In this document: piece by piece, positions 1-5,702 of the stretch
How positions within the stretch are numbered: the first letter of the stretch is position 1
Layout: each line of letters begins with the position of its first letter
Origin: JBBTRN01 sp038065175
GTDB taxonomy: Bacteria > Patescibacteriota > Doudnabacteria > UBA920
Length of the DNA stretch: 6,484 nucleotides
Reading direction: 5' to 3'
Assembly: GCA_038065175.1 (NCBI GenBank)
Contig: JBBTRN010000051.1
Span: forward strand, 1 to 6,484
The notes under the pieces: generated by a model
What the model saw: only the letters and a program-made list of their open reading frames with translations
What the model was told of the DNA's origin: nothing
Databases searched by the model: none
Translations under genes and position numbers: made by a program

Positions 1-1251
1 AGGGTTGACGTTTCCTTAAAAATAATGGGAGAGGAAATCCCGGTAATAAGGGTGGTGGATACTTTGCTCGAATACGCGATTTTTGAAAAAGCCAGCGACA
101 TCCACATAGAACCGCAGGAAAACGCGGTTACGGTTCGCTACAGAATAGACGGGGTCTTGCACGATGTGATGACTTTGCCCAAAGTCATCCAGGCGGCGAT
201 TGCCGCGCGCATAAAAGTGATGTCCAATTTAAAAATCGACGAACACCGCCTGCCCCAGGACGGGCGGTTTAAGGTGGAGAAAGACACGCTTAAATTTTCC
301 CTGCGCGTTTCCACCATCCCTATTTTCGACGGGGAAAAAGTCGTAATCAGGCTTTTGGAAGAATCTGCTAAAGCCGCGAATTTGGAAGATTTGGGTTTTC
401 GGCCGCCGAATGTGGAAATTATTACCCGAAACGTAAAAAAGCCGCACGGCATGATTTTAGTCACAGGCCCTACAGGAAGCGGCAAATCAACCACGCTTTA
501 TACCGTGCTTTCAATATTGAATACCAAGACCGTAAATATTTCCACCATTGAAGACCCTGTGGAATACCGAATTGTCGGGGCAAACCAGATGCAGGTGAAC
601 CCGAAAATCGGTTTGACTTTTGCCCTGGGCTTGCGCGCGCTTTTAAGACAGGACCCGAATATTATTATGATAGGCGAAATCCGCGACAAGGAAACCGCGG
701 AAGAAGCCGTGCACGCGGCCATGACCGGGCACATTGTTTTTAGCACCCTGCATACCAATAACGCGGCCGCCGCGCTTCCGAGGCTTTTAGACATAGGCGT
801 GGAGCCTTATTTAATCGCTTCTACAATAAACGCGGTTATGGCGCAAAGGCTGGTGAGGACAATTTGCCCTGACTGCAAGGCTTCATACAAGCTCGACGGC
901 ATTTCAGTGGAGAATTTGGAAAAGCAATTCCATATGCAAAAATTGTTCGATATTTTAGCAAGAGAAAAAGTTTTGTCCGCCAAGACCAAAGACTTGGGTA
1001 GCATTAAATTTTTTAAAGGCGCGGGCTGCGATAAATGCGCGCATACCGGCTATAAGGGGCGCATGGGCATCCACGAAATATTGGAGCTCACCCCCACGGT
1101 CGCTGAAATGATAATGCAGCATAAATCCAGCCAGGATATCCAGGATGAAGCGGAAAAAAATGGCATGGTTTTAATGTGGGAAGACGGGTTTATAAAAGCC
1201 GCGCAGGGCATTACCACGGTAGATGAAATTATTAGGGTATCTAAAGAATAA
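1..1251 (+). CDS. pilB: Type IV pilus assembly ATPase PilB (GspE family), 5'-partial
   Basis: Hexameric cytoplasmic ATPase that powers pilus extension through the platform protein PilC. The frame is open to base 1, and the residues before the first ATG (base 25) continue the family sequence, so the gene enters from outside the window and that ATG is an internal Met. About 416 residues are present; full PilB proteins are usually around 560, so the N-terminal MshEN-type region is missing. Residues counted from the ATG at 25: RASDIHIEP-like segment at 22-30, Walker A GPTGSGKST at 148-156, Asp box STIEDPVEY at 173-181, Walker B region ending in GEIRD at 217-221, His box STLHTN at 240-245. Two CxxC pairs (281-284 and 335-338) form the zinc site typical of extension ATPases and absent from the retraction ATPase PilT. 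The C-terminus is complete. GspE of type II secretion is a close relative, but pilMNO downstream favours pili. Confidence 0.95.
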   Translation, partial: RVDVSLKIMGEEIPVIRVVDTLLEYAIFEKASDIHIEPQENAVTVRYRIDGVLHDVMTLPKVIQAAIAARIKVMSNLKIDEHRLPQDGRFKVEKDTLKFSLRVSTIPIFDGEKVVIRLLEESAKAANLEDLGFRPPNVEIITRNVKKPHGMILVTGPTGSGKSTTLYTVLSILNTKTVNISTIEDPVEYRIVGANQMQVNPKIGLTFALGLRALLRQDPNIIMIGEIRDKETAEEAVHAAMTGHIVFSTLHTNNAAAALPRLLDIGVEPYLIASTINAVMAQRLVRTICPDCKASYKLDGISVENLEKQFHMQKLFDILAREKVLSAKTKDLGSIKFFKGAGCDKCAHTGYKGRMGIHEILELTPTVAEMIMQHKSSQDIQDEAEKNGMVLMWEDGFIKAAQGITTVDEIIRVSKE

Positions 1252-1255
1252 GGCA

Positions 1256-1296
1256 ATTGACAAAATTGAACAAAAATAAATAAAATTGACAAAATT
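1256..1296 (+). repeat. Left inverted-repeat arm of the four-helix-bundle cassette
   Basis: AT-rich arm beginning four bases after the pilB stop codon and ending at the base before the ATG of the small gene. It contains units ATTGACAAAATT (1256-1267), a variant TTGAACAAAAA (1266-1276) and AAAATTGACAAAATT (1282-1296). The last 15 bases are the exact reverse complement of 1667-1681. The outer unit matches the reverse complement of 1693-1705 with one inserted base. No Shine-Dalgarno sequence is visible before the ATG. Confidence 0.8.
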
Positions 1297-1668
1297 ATGG
1301 ACCAGGAAGAATTGAAGTCAAGAACTAAACAGTTTGCTATGAGGATAATAAAACTGGTTCGTTATCTTAACGAGCATGGCTCTATTGCTGCAAAAATCAT
1401 CGCAAATAAGCAGTTAATCCGTTGCGGCACAGCCGTTGCTTCTGGTTATAGGGCTGCCTGCAGATGCCAGTCAAGAAAAGATTTTATTGCCAAAATGAAT
1501 ATCGAAGTTGAGGAATGCGATGAAACCCAATTATGGTTAGAGTTATTAACAGAATCCGGATTAGTCAAACTTTATTTTGTAAAAGATTTGCTTAAAGAGT
1601 CCGGAGAATTAACAGCTATTATGACCGCATCTAAAAATTCGGCAATTAAAAATCAGTCAAGAAAATAA
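1297..1668 (+). CDS. Four-helix-bundle protein, 23S rRNA intervening-sequence (IVP/S23) family
   Basis: A 123-residue soluble protein recognised by the family core at about residues 40-90: a helix ending LIRCGTAVASGYRAAC, then the SRKDFIAKMNIEVEECDE helix and a WLELLTESG segment. The C-terminal helix (about 92-110) ends in an LLKESGELTAIMTAS-type sequence. Known members form small four-helix bundles, typically oligomeric, and are encoded in intervening sequences of 23S rRNA genes and elsewhere; they resemble the accessory protein Avd of diversity-generating retroelements. No reverse transcriptase is present here. Biochemical function is not established for the family; nucleic-acid binding is a reasonable inference. 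The gene sits between pilB and pilC in the same direction, with inverted-repeat arms abutting both ends. The right 15-bp repeat includes the last two bases of the stop codon. It is unlikely to be a pilus component. The start is the only ATG placed sensibly at the arm edge. Confidence 0.9.
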   Translation: MDQEELKSRTKQFAMRIIKLVRYLNEHGSIAAKIIANKQLIRCGTAVASGYRAACRCQSRKDFIAKMNIEVEECDETQLWLELLTESGLVKLYFVKDLLKESGELTAIMTASKNSAIKNQSRK

Positions 1669-1705
1669 TTTTGTCAATTTTGTCAATTTTTTAATTTTTG
1701 TCAAT
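1667..1705 (+). repeat. Right inverted-repeat arm of the four-helix-bundle cassette
   Basis: Begins inside the TAA stop codon of the four-helix gene and ends seven bases before the pilC GTG start. AATTTTGTCAATTTT (1667-1681) is the exact reverse complement of 1282-1296. Further TTTTGTCAA units follow at 1678-1686 and 1696-1704; the outer one (1693-1705) pairs with 1256-1267 apart from one bulged base. In mRNA the arms would close a hairpin with the whole ORF in its loop. Confidence 0.8.
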
Positions 1706-1711
1706 ACTATT

Positions 1712-2926
1712 GTGCCTGAATTTTCCTACACAGCAATAACTAAGACCGGCCAAAGGGTCAATTCCAGCATGCAGGCGGCTGATCCGCAGGCTGTGGGTCA
1801 CGCGCTTAAAGAGCAGGGGCTTTTGCCTTTGGAGATAGGTTTGCTAAAAAAATCTTCCCCCCTGCTTTTTTTAAAAAGCCTTACCACAATTTCACTCGAC
1901 GAAAAAATCGGTTTTGTGGAGAATTTGTCCATAATGCTCAAAAGCGGCATTCCGCTTACCCGCGCCATGCAAATTTTGGTCAAACAAACCGTCAATGCCA
2001 GGTTTAAAGCGATTATTGCCGACATTGCCTCCCAGGTGGAAAGCGGGAAAAGTTTGGCTGAATCTTTGGGAAAGTATAACAATATTTTTTCCAATATTTT
2101 TATCAGCATGGTTAAAGTCGGCGAGCTTTCCGGAAATTTAGACAAAAGTTTGGAATATTTAACCATCCAGCTCCACAGGGAGGCGGACTTAAAATCTAAA
2201 GTGAGGGGAGCCATGATCTACCCTTCGGTGATTATGGCGGCCATGCTGATTATTGGAATCCTTATGTCGATATTTGTACTGCCTAAATTGACCTCAATAT
2301 TTAAGGAATTCGGCAATGTTGATCTGCCTTTTATGACTAAAGTCGTAATCGGGGTTGCGGATTTTATGAGCGCTCATGCTATTCTAGTCATATTCTTCCT
2401 TGCCTCGGCCGTTTTCGGTTTTGTGCTTTTTTACAGGACATATCAGGGGAAAAAAAGTTTAGATTGGCTTTCGATAAGGTTGTATGTAATAGGACCCATT
2501 GTGCGCAAAATTAACCTTGCCCGGTTCTCGAGAATTTTGAGCTCGCTCTTAAAAAGCGGGATTCCCATCGTGGAAGGCCTGGCAGTTTCGGGCGAATCTT
2601 TGTCGAATATCCCTTACCGCGAGCTTATATTAAACGCTTCTTCGCAGGTGCGGCTCGGGAAAAATTTAACTGAAACTCTGTCTAAAGACGAAACGCTATT
2701 TCCAGTTCTTGTGGTGCAAATGCTGGAAGTGGGCGAGGAATCGGGCACAGTTGAGGATATGCTGGGGCAGCTGGCTGTACATTATGAGGAGGAAGTTGAT
2801 ACAATAATGAAGAACCTTTCTTCCATAATAGAGCCTTTGCTTTTGTTGGTTATTGGCGGCATTGTCGGAATACTCGCCATGGCTCTAATTAGCCCGATTT
2901 ACAGCATTAGTCAGAGCATAAAATAA
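1712..2926 (+). CDS. pilC: Type IV pilus inner-membrane platform protein PilC (GspF family)
   Basis: Polytopic membrane protein of 404 residues, the usual family length. It forms the platform through which PilB drives pilin insertion into the fibre. It starts PEFSYTA, the conserved N-terminus of the family, which supports the GTG start at 1712 although no Shine-Dalgarno sequence precedes it. Two T2SSF domains are visible: about 66-190, with the signature VGELSGNLDKSLEYL near 136-150, and about 269-392, with VGEESGTVEDML near 340-351. Both domains contain the LKSGIP motif (76-81 and 280-285), showing the internal duplication. Probable transmembrane helices are at about 172-190, 222-241 and 373-395. 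It is normally adjacent to pilB; here the two are separated by the inserted four-helix cassette, whose right arm ends just before this start codon. Confidence 0.95.
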   Translation: MPEFSYTAITKTGQRVNSSMQAADPQAVGHALKEQGLLPLEIGLLKKSSPLLFLKSLTTISLDEKIGFVENLSIMLKSGIPLTRAMQILVKQTVNARFKAIIADIASQVESGKSLAESLGKYNNIFSNIFISMVKVGELSGNLDKSLEYLTIQLHREADLKSKVRGAMIYPSVIMAAMLIIGILMSIFVLPKLTSIFKEFGNVDLPFMTKVVIGVADFMSAHAILVIFFLASAVFGFVLFYRTYQGKKSLDWLSIRLYVIGPIVRKINLARFSRILSSLLKSGIPIVEGLAVSGESLSNIPYRELILNASSQVRLGKNLTETLSKDETLFPVLVVQMLEVGEESGTVEDMLGQLAVHYEEEVDTIMKNLSSIIEPLLLLVIGGIVGILAMALISPIYSISQSIK

Positions 2927-2971
2927 TGACAAAAATTAAAAAAATGAGCAAAAATAATAAAAATTATTACA
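2925..2971 (+). repeat. Gene-less TGACAAAAA repeat in the pilC-pilM gap
   Basis: Starts within the last two bases of the pilC TAA stop. The first 21 bases (2925-2945) are identical to 4033-4053 after pilM, and the unit ATGACAAAAATT is a variant of the one in the four-helix cassette arms. A second, degenerate unit ATGAGCAAAAAT lies at 2944-2955. No right-hand (reverse-complement) arm is recognisable, so this is a half-element or a degenerate copy. Confidence 0.65.
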
Positions 2972-2974
2972 ATT

Positions 2975-2978
2975 AGGA
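2975..2978 (+). promoter_or_regulatory. Weak ribosome binding site for pilM
   Basis: AGGA six bases before the GTG at 2985 is the only credible Shine-Dalgarno-like match at any start codon in this operon. It supports GTG 2985 as the pilM start. Confidence 0.4.
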
Positions 2979-2984
2979 TTATTT

Positions 2985-4037
2985 GTGTTTAATTTTTTCA
3001 AACATCAGGAAAATGCTTTTGGGCTCGATGTGACGGGCAGTTCCTTTAAGCTTTTCCAATTAAAAATCGAAGGTAAGACGCTTGCGGTCCAGGGTTTTTC
3101 AGATGTGCCTCTGCCCAAGGGCTTAATTATCAACGACGGGATCAGCGACACAAAAACTTTCGTGTACCTTTTGAAGCAAGCCCTGCTTAAACCGGAATCC
3201 GGGAAATTAACCGGCAATTTTGTGGTTGCCTCTTTGCCGGAATCAAAGTCGTTTGTGCGCGTAATCCAGGTGCCCATAATGAACGACAGCGAGCTGGAAA
3301 CTGCCGTCCCGGTGGAAGCGGAAAGTTTTATCCCTTTGCCTCTTGACCAGGTTTATTTGGATTGGCAAAAATTGGAAAGAAAAGCCGATAAGCAGGAAGT
3401 ATTAATAATTGCTTCCCCAAAAGATTTTGTTGATAAGTATCTCCAGGTTTTGGAGGGCGCGGGCTTGAGCGTGTCGGCTTTGGAAGTAGAGTCGCAAAGC
3501 GTCCACAGGGCTCTAGTGCTCCTGGGTCAAAAGCAGAATTGCTTAATTGTCGATTTAGATGCTTTTCGCACCAGCCTCATAATGGTAGAACAGGGAAATT
3601 TGGAATTTACTTCTTCTATCCCCATAGCCGGGAATACTTTTACGGAAGGCATTGCCCGGGCATTGGGCATTTCCAGCCAAAAGGCCGAAATGATCAAGCG
3701 CAAAGTCGGCATTAACAATACCGCGGAATACCCCAATATTAAAACAGCCTCAGTGCCGGTCTTAAACAACCTGGCGGCTGAAATAAAGAACATTATTAAA
3801 TTTCACAGTGAACACTCCCAAAATAAAGTGGAAAAAATTATTCTGGCGGGTGGTGGCTCCAAACTCAAAGGCTTGGCAGAAAGTTTGGCTCCGGAATTTT
3901 CCCAAAGCGGCATAGTTTTAGAGCTGGGCAATCCATGGGTAAATTTGCCCCAAATAAACAATCCGCCCTTTGATGTAAACAGCTCTTTAAGCTACACTAC
4001 CGCCATTGGCTTGGCTATAAGGGGAACAATTGAATGA
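2985..4037 (+). CDS. pilM: Type IV pilus assembly protein PilM (actin-like ATPase)
   Basis: Cytoplasmic actin/FtsA-fold protein of 350 residues that binds ATP and the N-terminal tail of PilN, linking the ATPase motor to the membrane alignment complex. Visible nucleotide-site motifs are phosphate-1 GLDVTGSSFKL (13-23), phosphate-2 region IVDLDAFRTSL (188-198) and adenosine motif ILAGGGSKLKGL (286-297). The phosphate-2 loop usually reads D-x-G; here it is DLD (190-192), an Asp in place of the Gly. The middle region VPIMNDSELETAVPVEAESFIPLPLDQV (96-123, split here only by family comparison) matches the conserved PilM stretch that precedes a tyrosine-aspartate-tryptophan segment. The GTG start gives MFNFFKHQE followed closely by the phosphate-1 motif, as expected. 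It lies 58 bases after pilC and 82 before pilN; both gaps are filled with related repeats. Confidence 0.93.
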   Translation: MFNFFKHQENAFGLDVTGSSFKLFQLKIEGKTLAVQGFSDVPLPKGLIINDGISDTKTFVYLLKQALLKPESGKLTGNFVVASLPESKSFVRVIQVPIMNDSELETAVPVEAESFIPLPLDQVYLDWQKLERKADKQEVLIIASPKDFVDKYLQVLEGAGLSVSALEVESQSVHRALVLLGQKQNCLIVDLDAFRTSLIMVEQGNLEFTSSIPIAGNTFTEGIARALGISSQKAEMIKRKVGINNTAEYPNIKTASVPVLNNLAAEIKNIIKFHSEHSQNKVEKIILAGGGSKLKGLAESLAPEFSQSGIVLELGNPWVNLPQINNPPFDVNSSLSYTTAIGLAIRGTIE

Positions 4038-4113
4038 CAAAAATTAAAAAAATAATAAAAATGAGCAAAAATTATTCTGCGAAACGGGATTCATTTTTGT
4101 CATTATTGTCATT
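4033..4113 (+). repeat. Gene-less inverted repeat in the pilM-pilN gap
   Basis: Begins in the last sense codon of pilM. AATGACAAAAAT (4033-4044) is the exact reverse complement of ATTTTTGTCATT (4093-4104), 48 bases apart, and another TTATTGTCATT follows at 4103-4113. The first 21 bases equal those after pilC. It has the arm-spacer-arm layout of the four-helix cassette but encloses only an unrecognised spacer (about 4073-4092, CTGCGAAACGGG core) and no ORF. It ends six bases before the pilN ATG. It could be an empty or deleted cassette, a small non-autonomous copy, or a processing hairpin. Confidence 0.65.
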
Positions 4114-4119
4114 GAGCTT

Positions 4120-4674
4120 ATGAAGCTGATAAATCTTCTTCCAAAAGAAAAACAGAAAGAGCTGGGTTATAAGCGGCTTTCCAAAACCGTTATTTCTTTG
4201 ATTTGGATTACCGTAGCCAGCTTTATTTTGGTTTTGCTTGCCCAGTTCGGCGCAAAAGCCTATCTGCAGGGGCAGGAAGCGGGCTTAAAGGCTAGCATAG
4301 AAGATTTAAAGGCGCAGGCAAGCAAAGAAGAAAATGCCCAAATAAAAGCCAAAATCACTCAGTTAAACGATATGGTCGCGGATTACCGGGCAATCAGTGG
4401 CAATGTAGCCAAACTGTCCAAGGTAATAAGGCAATTCGCGCCCTTGATCCCTTCTGGGATAAACATTACTTCTATGAAAATAGATTCCGGCAATAGGGTA
4501 ATAGACATTACCGGCCAGAGCCCAACCAGGGAGCTGGTAATTAGGCTGTATGAAAATATTGTGGACGCAAAAAATAATTTTCCGGATATAGACTACCCTT
4601 TGGAAAATGTGGCAAAACCCGTGGACATCGGCTTCCACTTTACTTTTAACATAAACCCGGATCTGCTAAAATAG
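4120..4674 (+). CDS. pilN: Type IV pilus alignment protein PilN
   Basis: Bitopic inner-membrane protein of 184 residues. The N-terminal INLLP motif (residues 4-8) is the known docking peptide for the groove of PilM. It is followed by a short basic segment and one transmembrane helix at about 24-43. A coiled-coil-prone stretch (about 53-105, many Lys, Glu and Ala) leads to a compact C-terminal domain (about 112-184) of the ferredoxin-like type that pairs with PilO. The ITSMKIDSGNRVIDITGQS segment (116-134) is the typical first strand-helix portion of that domain. The gene overlaps pilO by one base (TAG and GTG share the G at 4674), so the two are probably translationally coupled. No Shine-Dalgarno sequence precedes the ATG; the inverted repeat ends six bases upstream. 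Confidence 0.92.
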   Translation: MKLINLLPKEKQKELGYKRLSKTVISLIWITVASFILVLLAQFGAKAYLQGQEAGLKASIEDLKAQASKEENAQIKAKITQLNDMVADYRAISGNVAKLSKVIRQFAPLIPSGINITSMKIDSGNRVIDITGQSPTRELVIRLYENIVDAKNNFPDIDYPLENVAKPVDIGFHFTFNINPDLLK

Positions 4675-5222
4675 TGAATAATTCCCCGAAAAATAAAATA
4701 TACTTTGCAATATTCGTTTGGGCAGTCTTATGCTTTGCCTGTTTTGGGTTTATTTTTAAAAAGCTGAATGCTTCCAATATCGCGTCTTTAGACCGCATCG
4801 CGGTGCTTAAGAAAGAGCGGTCGGAATTGGAAGCGGAAAAAGCCAGTTTCCTCCAGGGCAAGAACGATTTAGAAAAATTATCCCTCCAGGCAATCCAGCC
4901 CGAGTCATTTTTTAGCCGCGACATTACTTTAGTTAACGAAATCAGGCGGCTTGAGCAAATATCCAGGGACTTAAATTTGATTATGAACCTTTCCGGGGTT
5001 TCGGGCACATTGAAATCAGCCAAGCGCGCGGCCACGAAAGCTGAAATTTACCAAATTCCTTTTACTATAAGCGCGCAAGGCTCTCAGGCAAATATAGTAA
5101 GCTTTATGGAATATTTGGAGAATTTGGAATTTTTGACTTCAGTGGGAACAGTTTCCATTAGTTCAGCCTCGGAGGGCAAAATAAACACAACTTTCACCGC
5201 ATCTTTTTATTTAAAAAAATAA
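4674..5222 (+). CDS. pilO: Type IV pilus alignment protein PilO
   Basis: Bitopic inner-membrane protein of 182 residues, structurally a sister of PilN and its heterodimer partner. It has a short cytoplasmic tail, a transmembrane helix at about 9-28, then a coiled-coil stretch rich in Glu and Lys (about 38-70 and 85-103). The C-terminal ferredoxin-like domain (about 107-182) includes the family-typical YQIPFTISAQGS (126-137) followed by a FMEYLENLEFL helix (144-154). It starts at a GTG overlapping the pilN stop codon by one base; no other start fits the short tail. The stop codon TAA (5220-5222) overlaps the first base pairs of the left arm of the GxxExxY cassette, which begins at 5221. Identification rests on domain pattern and position after pilN rather than on a catalytic motif. 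Confidence 0.88.
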   Translation: MNNSPKNKIYFAIFVWAVLCFACFGFIFKKLNASNIASLDRIAVLKKERSELEAEKASFLQGKNDLEKLSLQAIQPESFFSRDITLVNEIRRLEQISRDLNLIMNLSGVSGTLKSAKRAATKAEIYQIPFTISAQGSQANIVSFMEYLENLEFLTSVGTVSISSASEGKINTTFTASFYLKK

Positions 5223-5267
5223 ATACATCGAATTTGCGAATTGAACGAATCAACGAATAACTACGAA
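5221..5267 (+). repeat. Left inverted-repeat arm of the GxxExxY cassette
   Basis: A 47-base arm that begins in the pilO stop codon. It aligns without gaps to the reverse complement of 5656-5702 with 38 of 47 identical positions; three more positions could form G-U pairs. The outermost 13 bases (AAATACATCGAAT) and the innermost nine (AACTACGAA) match perfectly. The arm is internally repetitive: CGAAT or CGAA occurs at 5229, 5237, 5246, 5254 and 5264, a spacing of 8 to 10 bases. Seven bases separate the arm from the ATG. Confidence 0.88.
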
Positions 5268-5274
5268 GAAACAA

Positions 5275-5655
5275 ATGACAACAAGATATAAAGTTGACAA
5301 ACAAAAAGTTTTGTATGCAGACGAATGCTTCCAAATAACCGGACTATGTTTTTATATCCAAAACAGGCTTGGAAGATTTGCTAAAGAAAAACAGTTTTGT
5401 GATTGTTTCGAAGCCCGGGCAAAGGAATTAGGCATGCCATGCAGAAGAGAATTGACCGCAGCTACCACAGGGAACCGGATAGATTTTGTTTTATATGATA
5501 GAATTTTGGTTGAAATAAAAGCCAAGCCGTTTTTAAACCAAGATGATTTTGTTCAAGTACAAAGGTATTTAAAAGTATTAAATTTGGATTTGGGTTTGTT
5601 AGTTAATTTTTGGGCAAAATCAGCCTTGCCCTATAGGGTTTTACGCAGGGACTAA
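5275..5655 (+). CDS. GxxExxY-family protein (PD-(D/E)xK nuclease fold)
   Basis: A 126-residue protein of the GxxExxY family, which has the PD-(D/E)xK nuclease fold; enzymatic activity and biological role are not established. Visible features are a leading helix with LGRFAKEKQF (32-41) in the place of the name-giving motif, the Asp of GNRIDFVL (D70), the ExK pair in LVEIKAK (E80, K82), and a Q94-xxx-Y98 helix followed by LGLLVNF (106-112), the usual C-terminal strand of the family. The motif is degenerate: Phe35 replaces the Gly and Phe41 the Tyr, while Glu38 is kept. The putative active-site triad D70, E80, K82 is complete. Codons favour TTA and TTG for Leu, unlike much of the pil operon. The gene is enclosed by 47-base inverted repeats; the right arm starts at the base after its stop. 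No Shine-Dalgarno sequence is seen. Confidence 0.87.
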   Translation: MTTRYKVDKQKVLYADECFQITGLCFYIQNRLGRFAKEKQFCDCFEARAKELGMPCRRELTAATTGNRIDFVLYDRILVEIKAKPFLNQDDFVQVQRYLKVLNLDLGLLVNFWAKSALPYRVLRRD

Positions 5656-5702
5656 TTCGTAGTTCTTCGCAGATTCGTCTTATTCGTTGATTCGATGTAT
5701 TT
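5656..5702 (+). repeat. Right inverted-repeat arm of the GxxExxY cassette
   Basis: Starts at the base after the GxxExxY stop codon and ends at the base before the ATG of the next gene. It is the partner of 5221-5267 (38 of 47 positions identical as an ungapped inverted repeat). It carries the reverse units TTCG or ATTCG at 5656, 5666, 5673, 5682 and 5690. Because it abuts the next start codon, it leaves no room for a conventional ribosome binding site. Confidence 0.88.

Larger units (their letters stand above)
1256..1705 (+). mobile_element. Candidate single-gene cassette bounded by inverted repeats (four-helix-bundle type)
   Basis: About 450 bases between pilB and pilC made of two inverted-repeat arms that directly enclose one 123-residue ORF. 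Nothing in the ORF relates to pili, and the gene is AT-richer in codon choice than its neighbours (7 of 13 Leu codons are TTA). The arrangement resembles the intervening sequences of bacterial 23S rRNA genes, which carry the same protein family in a hairpin-bounded insert, but here it lies in a protein operon. No target-site duplication and no transposase are visible, so mobility is inferred from its position in a conserved operon and from related repeats nearby. Confidence 0.45.
5221..5702 (+). mobile_element. Candidate single-gene cassette bounded by 47-bp inverted repeats (GxxExxY type)
   Basis: A 482-base unit, arms plus one 126-residue ORF, lying exactly between the pilO stop codon and the ATG of the next gene (base 5703). 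It is in the sense direction and unrelated to pilus function. Its layout parallels the four-helix cassette after pilB, but the arm sequence and the cargo family differ. No transposase and no clear target-site duplication are seen: flanks are AAAAAAT on the left and ATGAAAAAT on the right. Mobility is inferred. Confidence 0.5.

Noticed and set aside
25..27. ATG at 25 as the pilB start
   Set aside because: The frame is open to base 1, the upstream residues fit the family, and about 150 N-terminal residues would be missing otherwise; the gene is cut by the window edge.
138..494. - strand open frames inside pilB (also others inside pilC, pilM, pilN and pilO)
   Set aside because: They are antisense shadows of well-supported genes with clear family motifs and show no recognisable domains of their own.
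1297..1668. Diversity-generating retroelement, because the IVP family resembles Avd
   Set aside because: No reverse transcriptase, template repeat or variable repeat is present in the window.
2925..4113. CRISPR array made of the TGACAAAAA repeats
   Set aside because: Copies are separated by whole genes or by irregular short gaps, are degenerate and occur in both orientations; there are no regular spacers and no cas genes.
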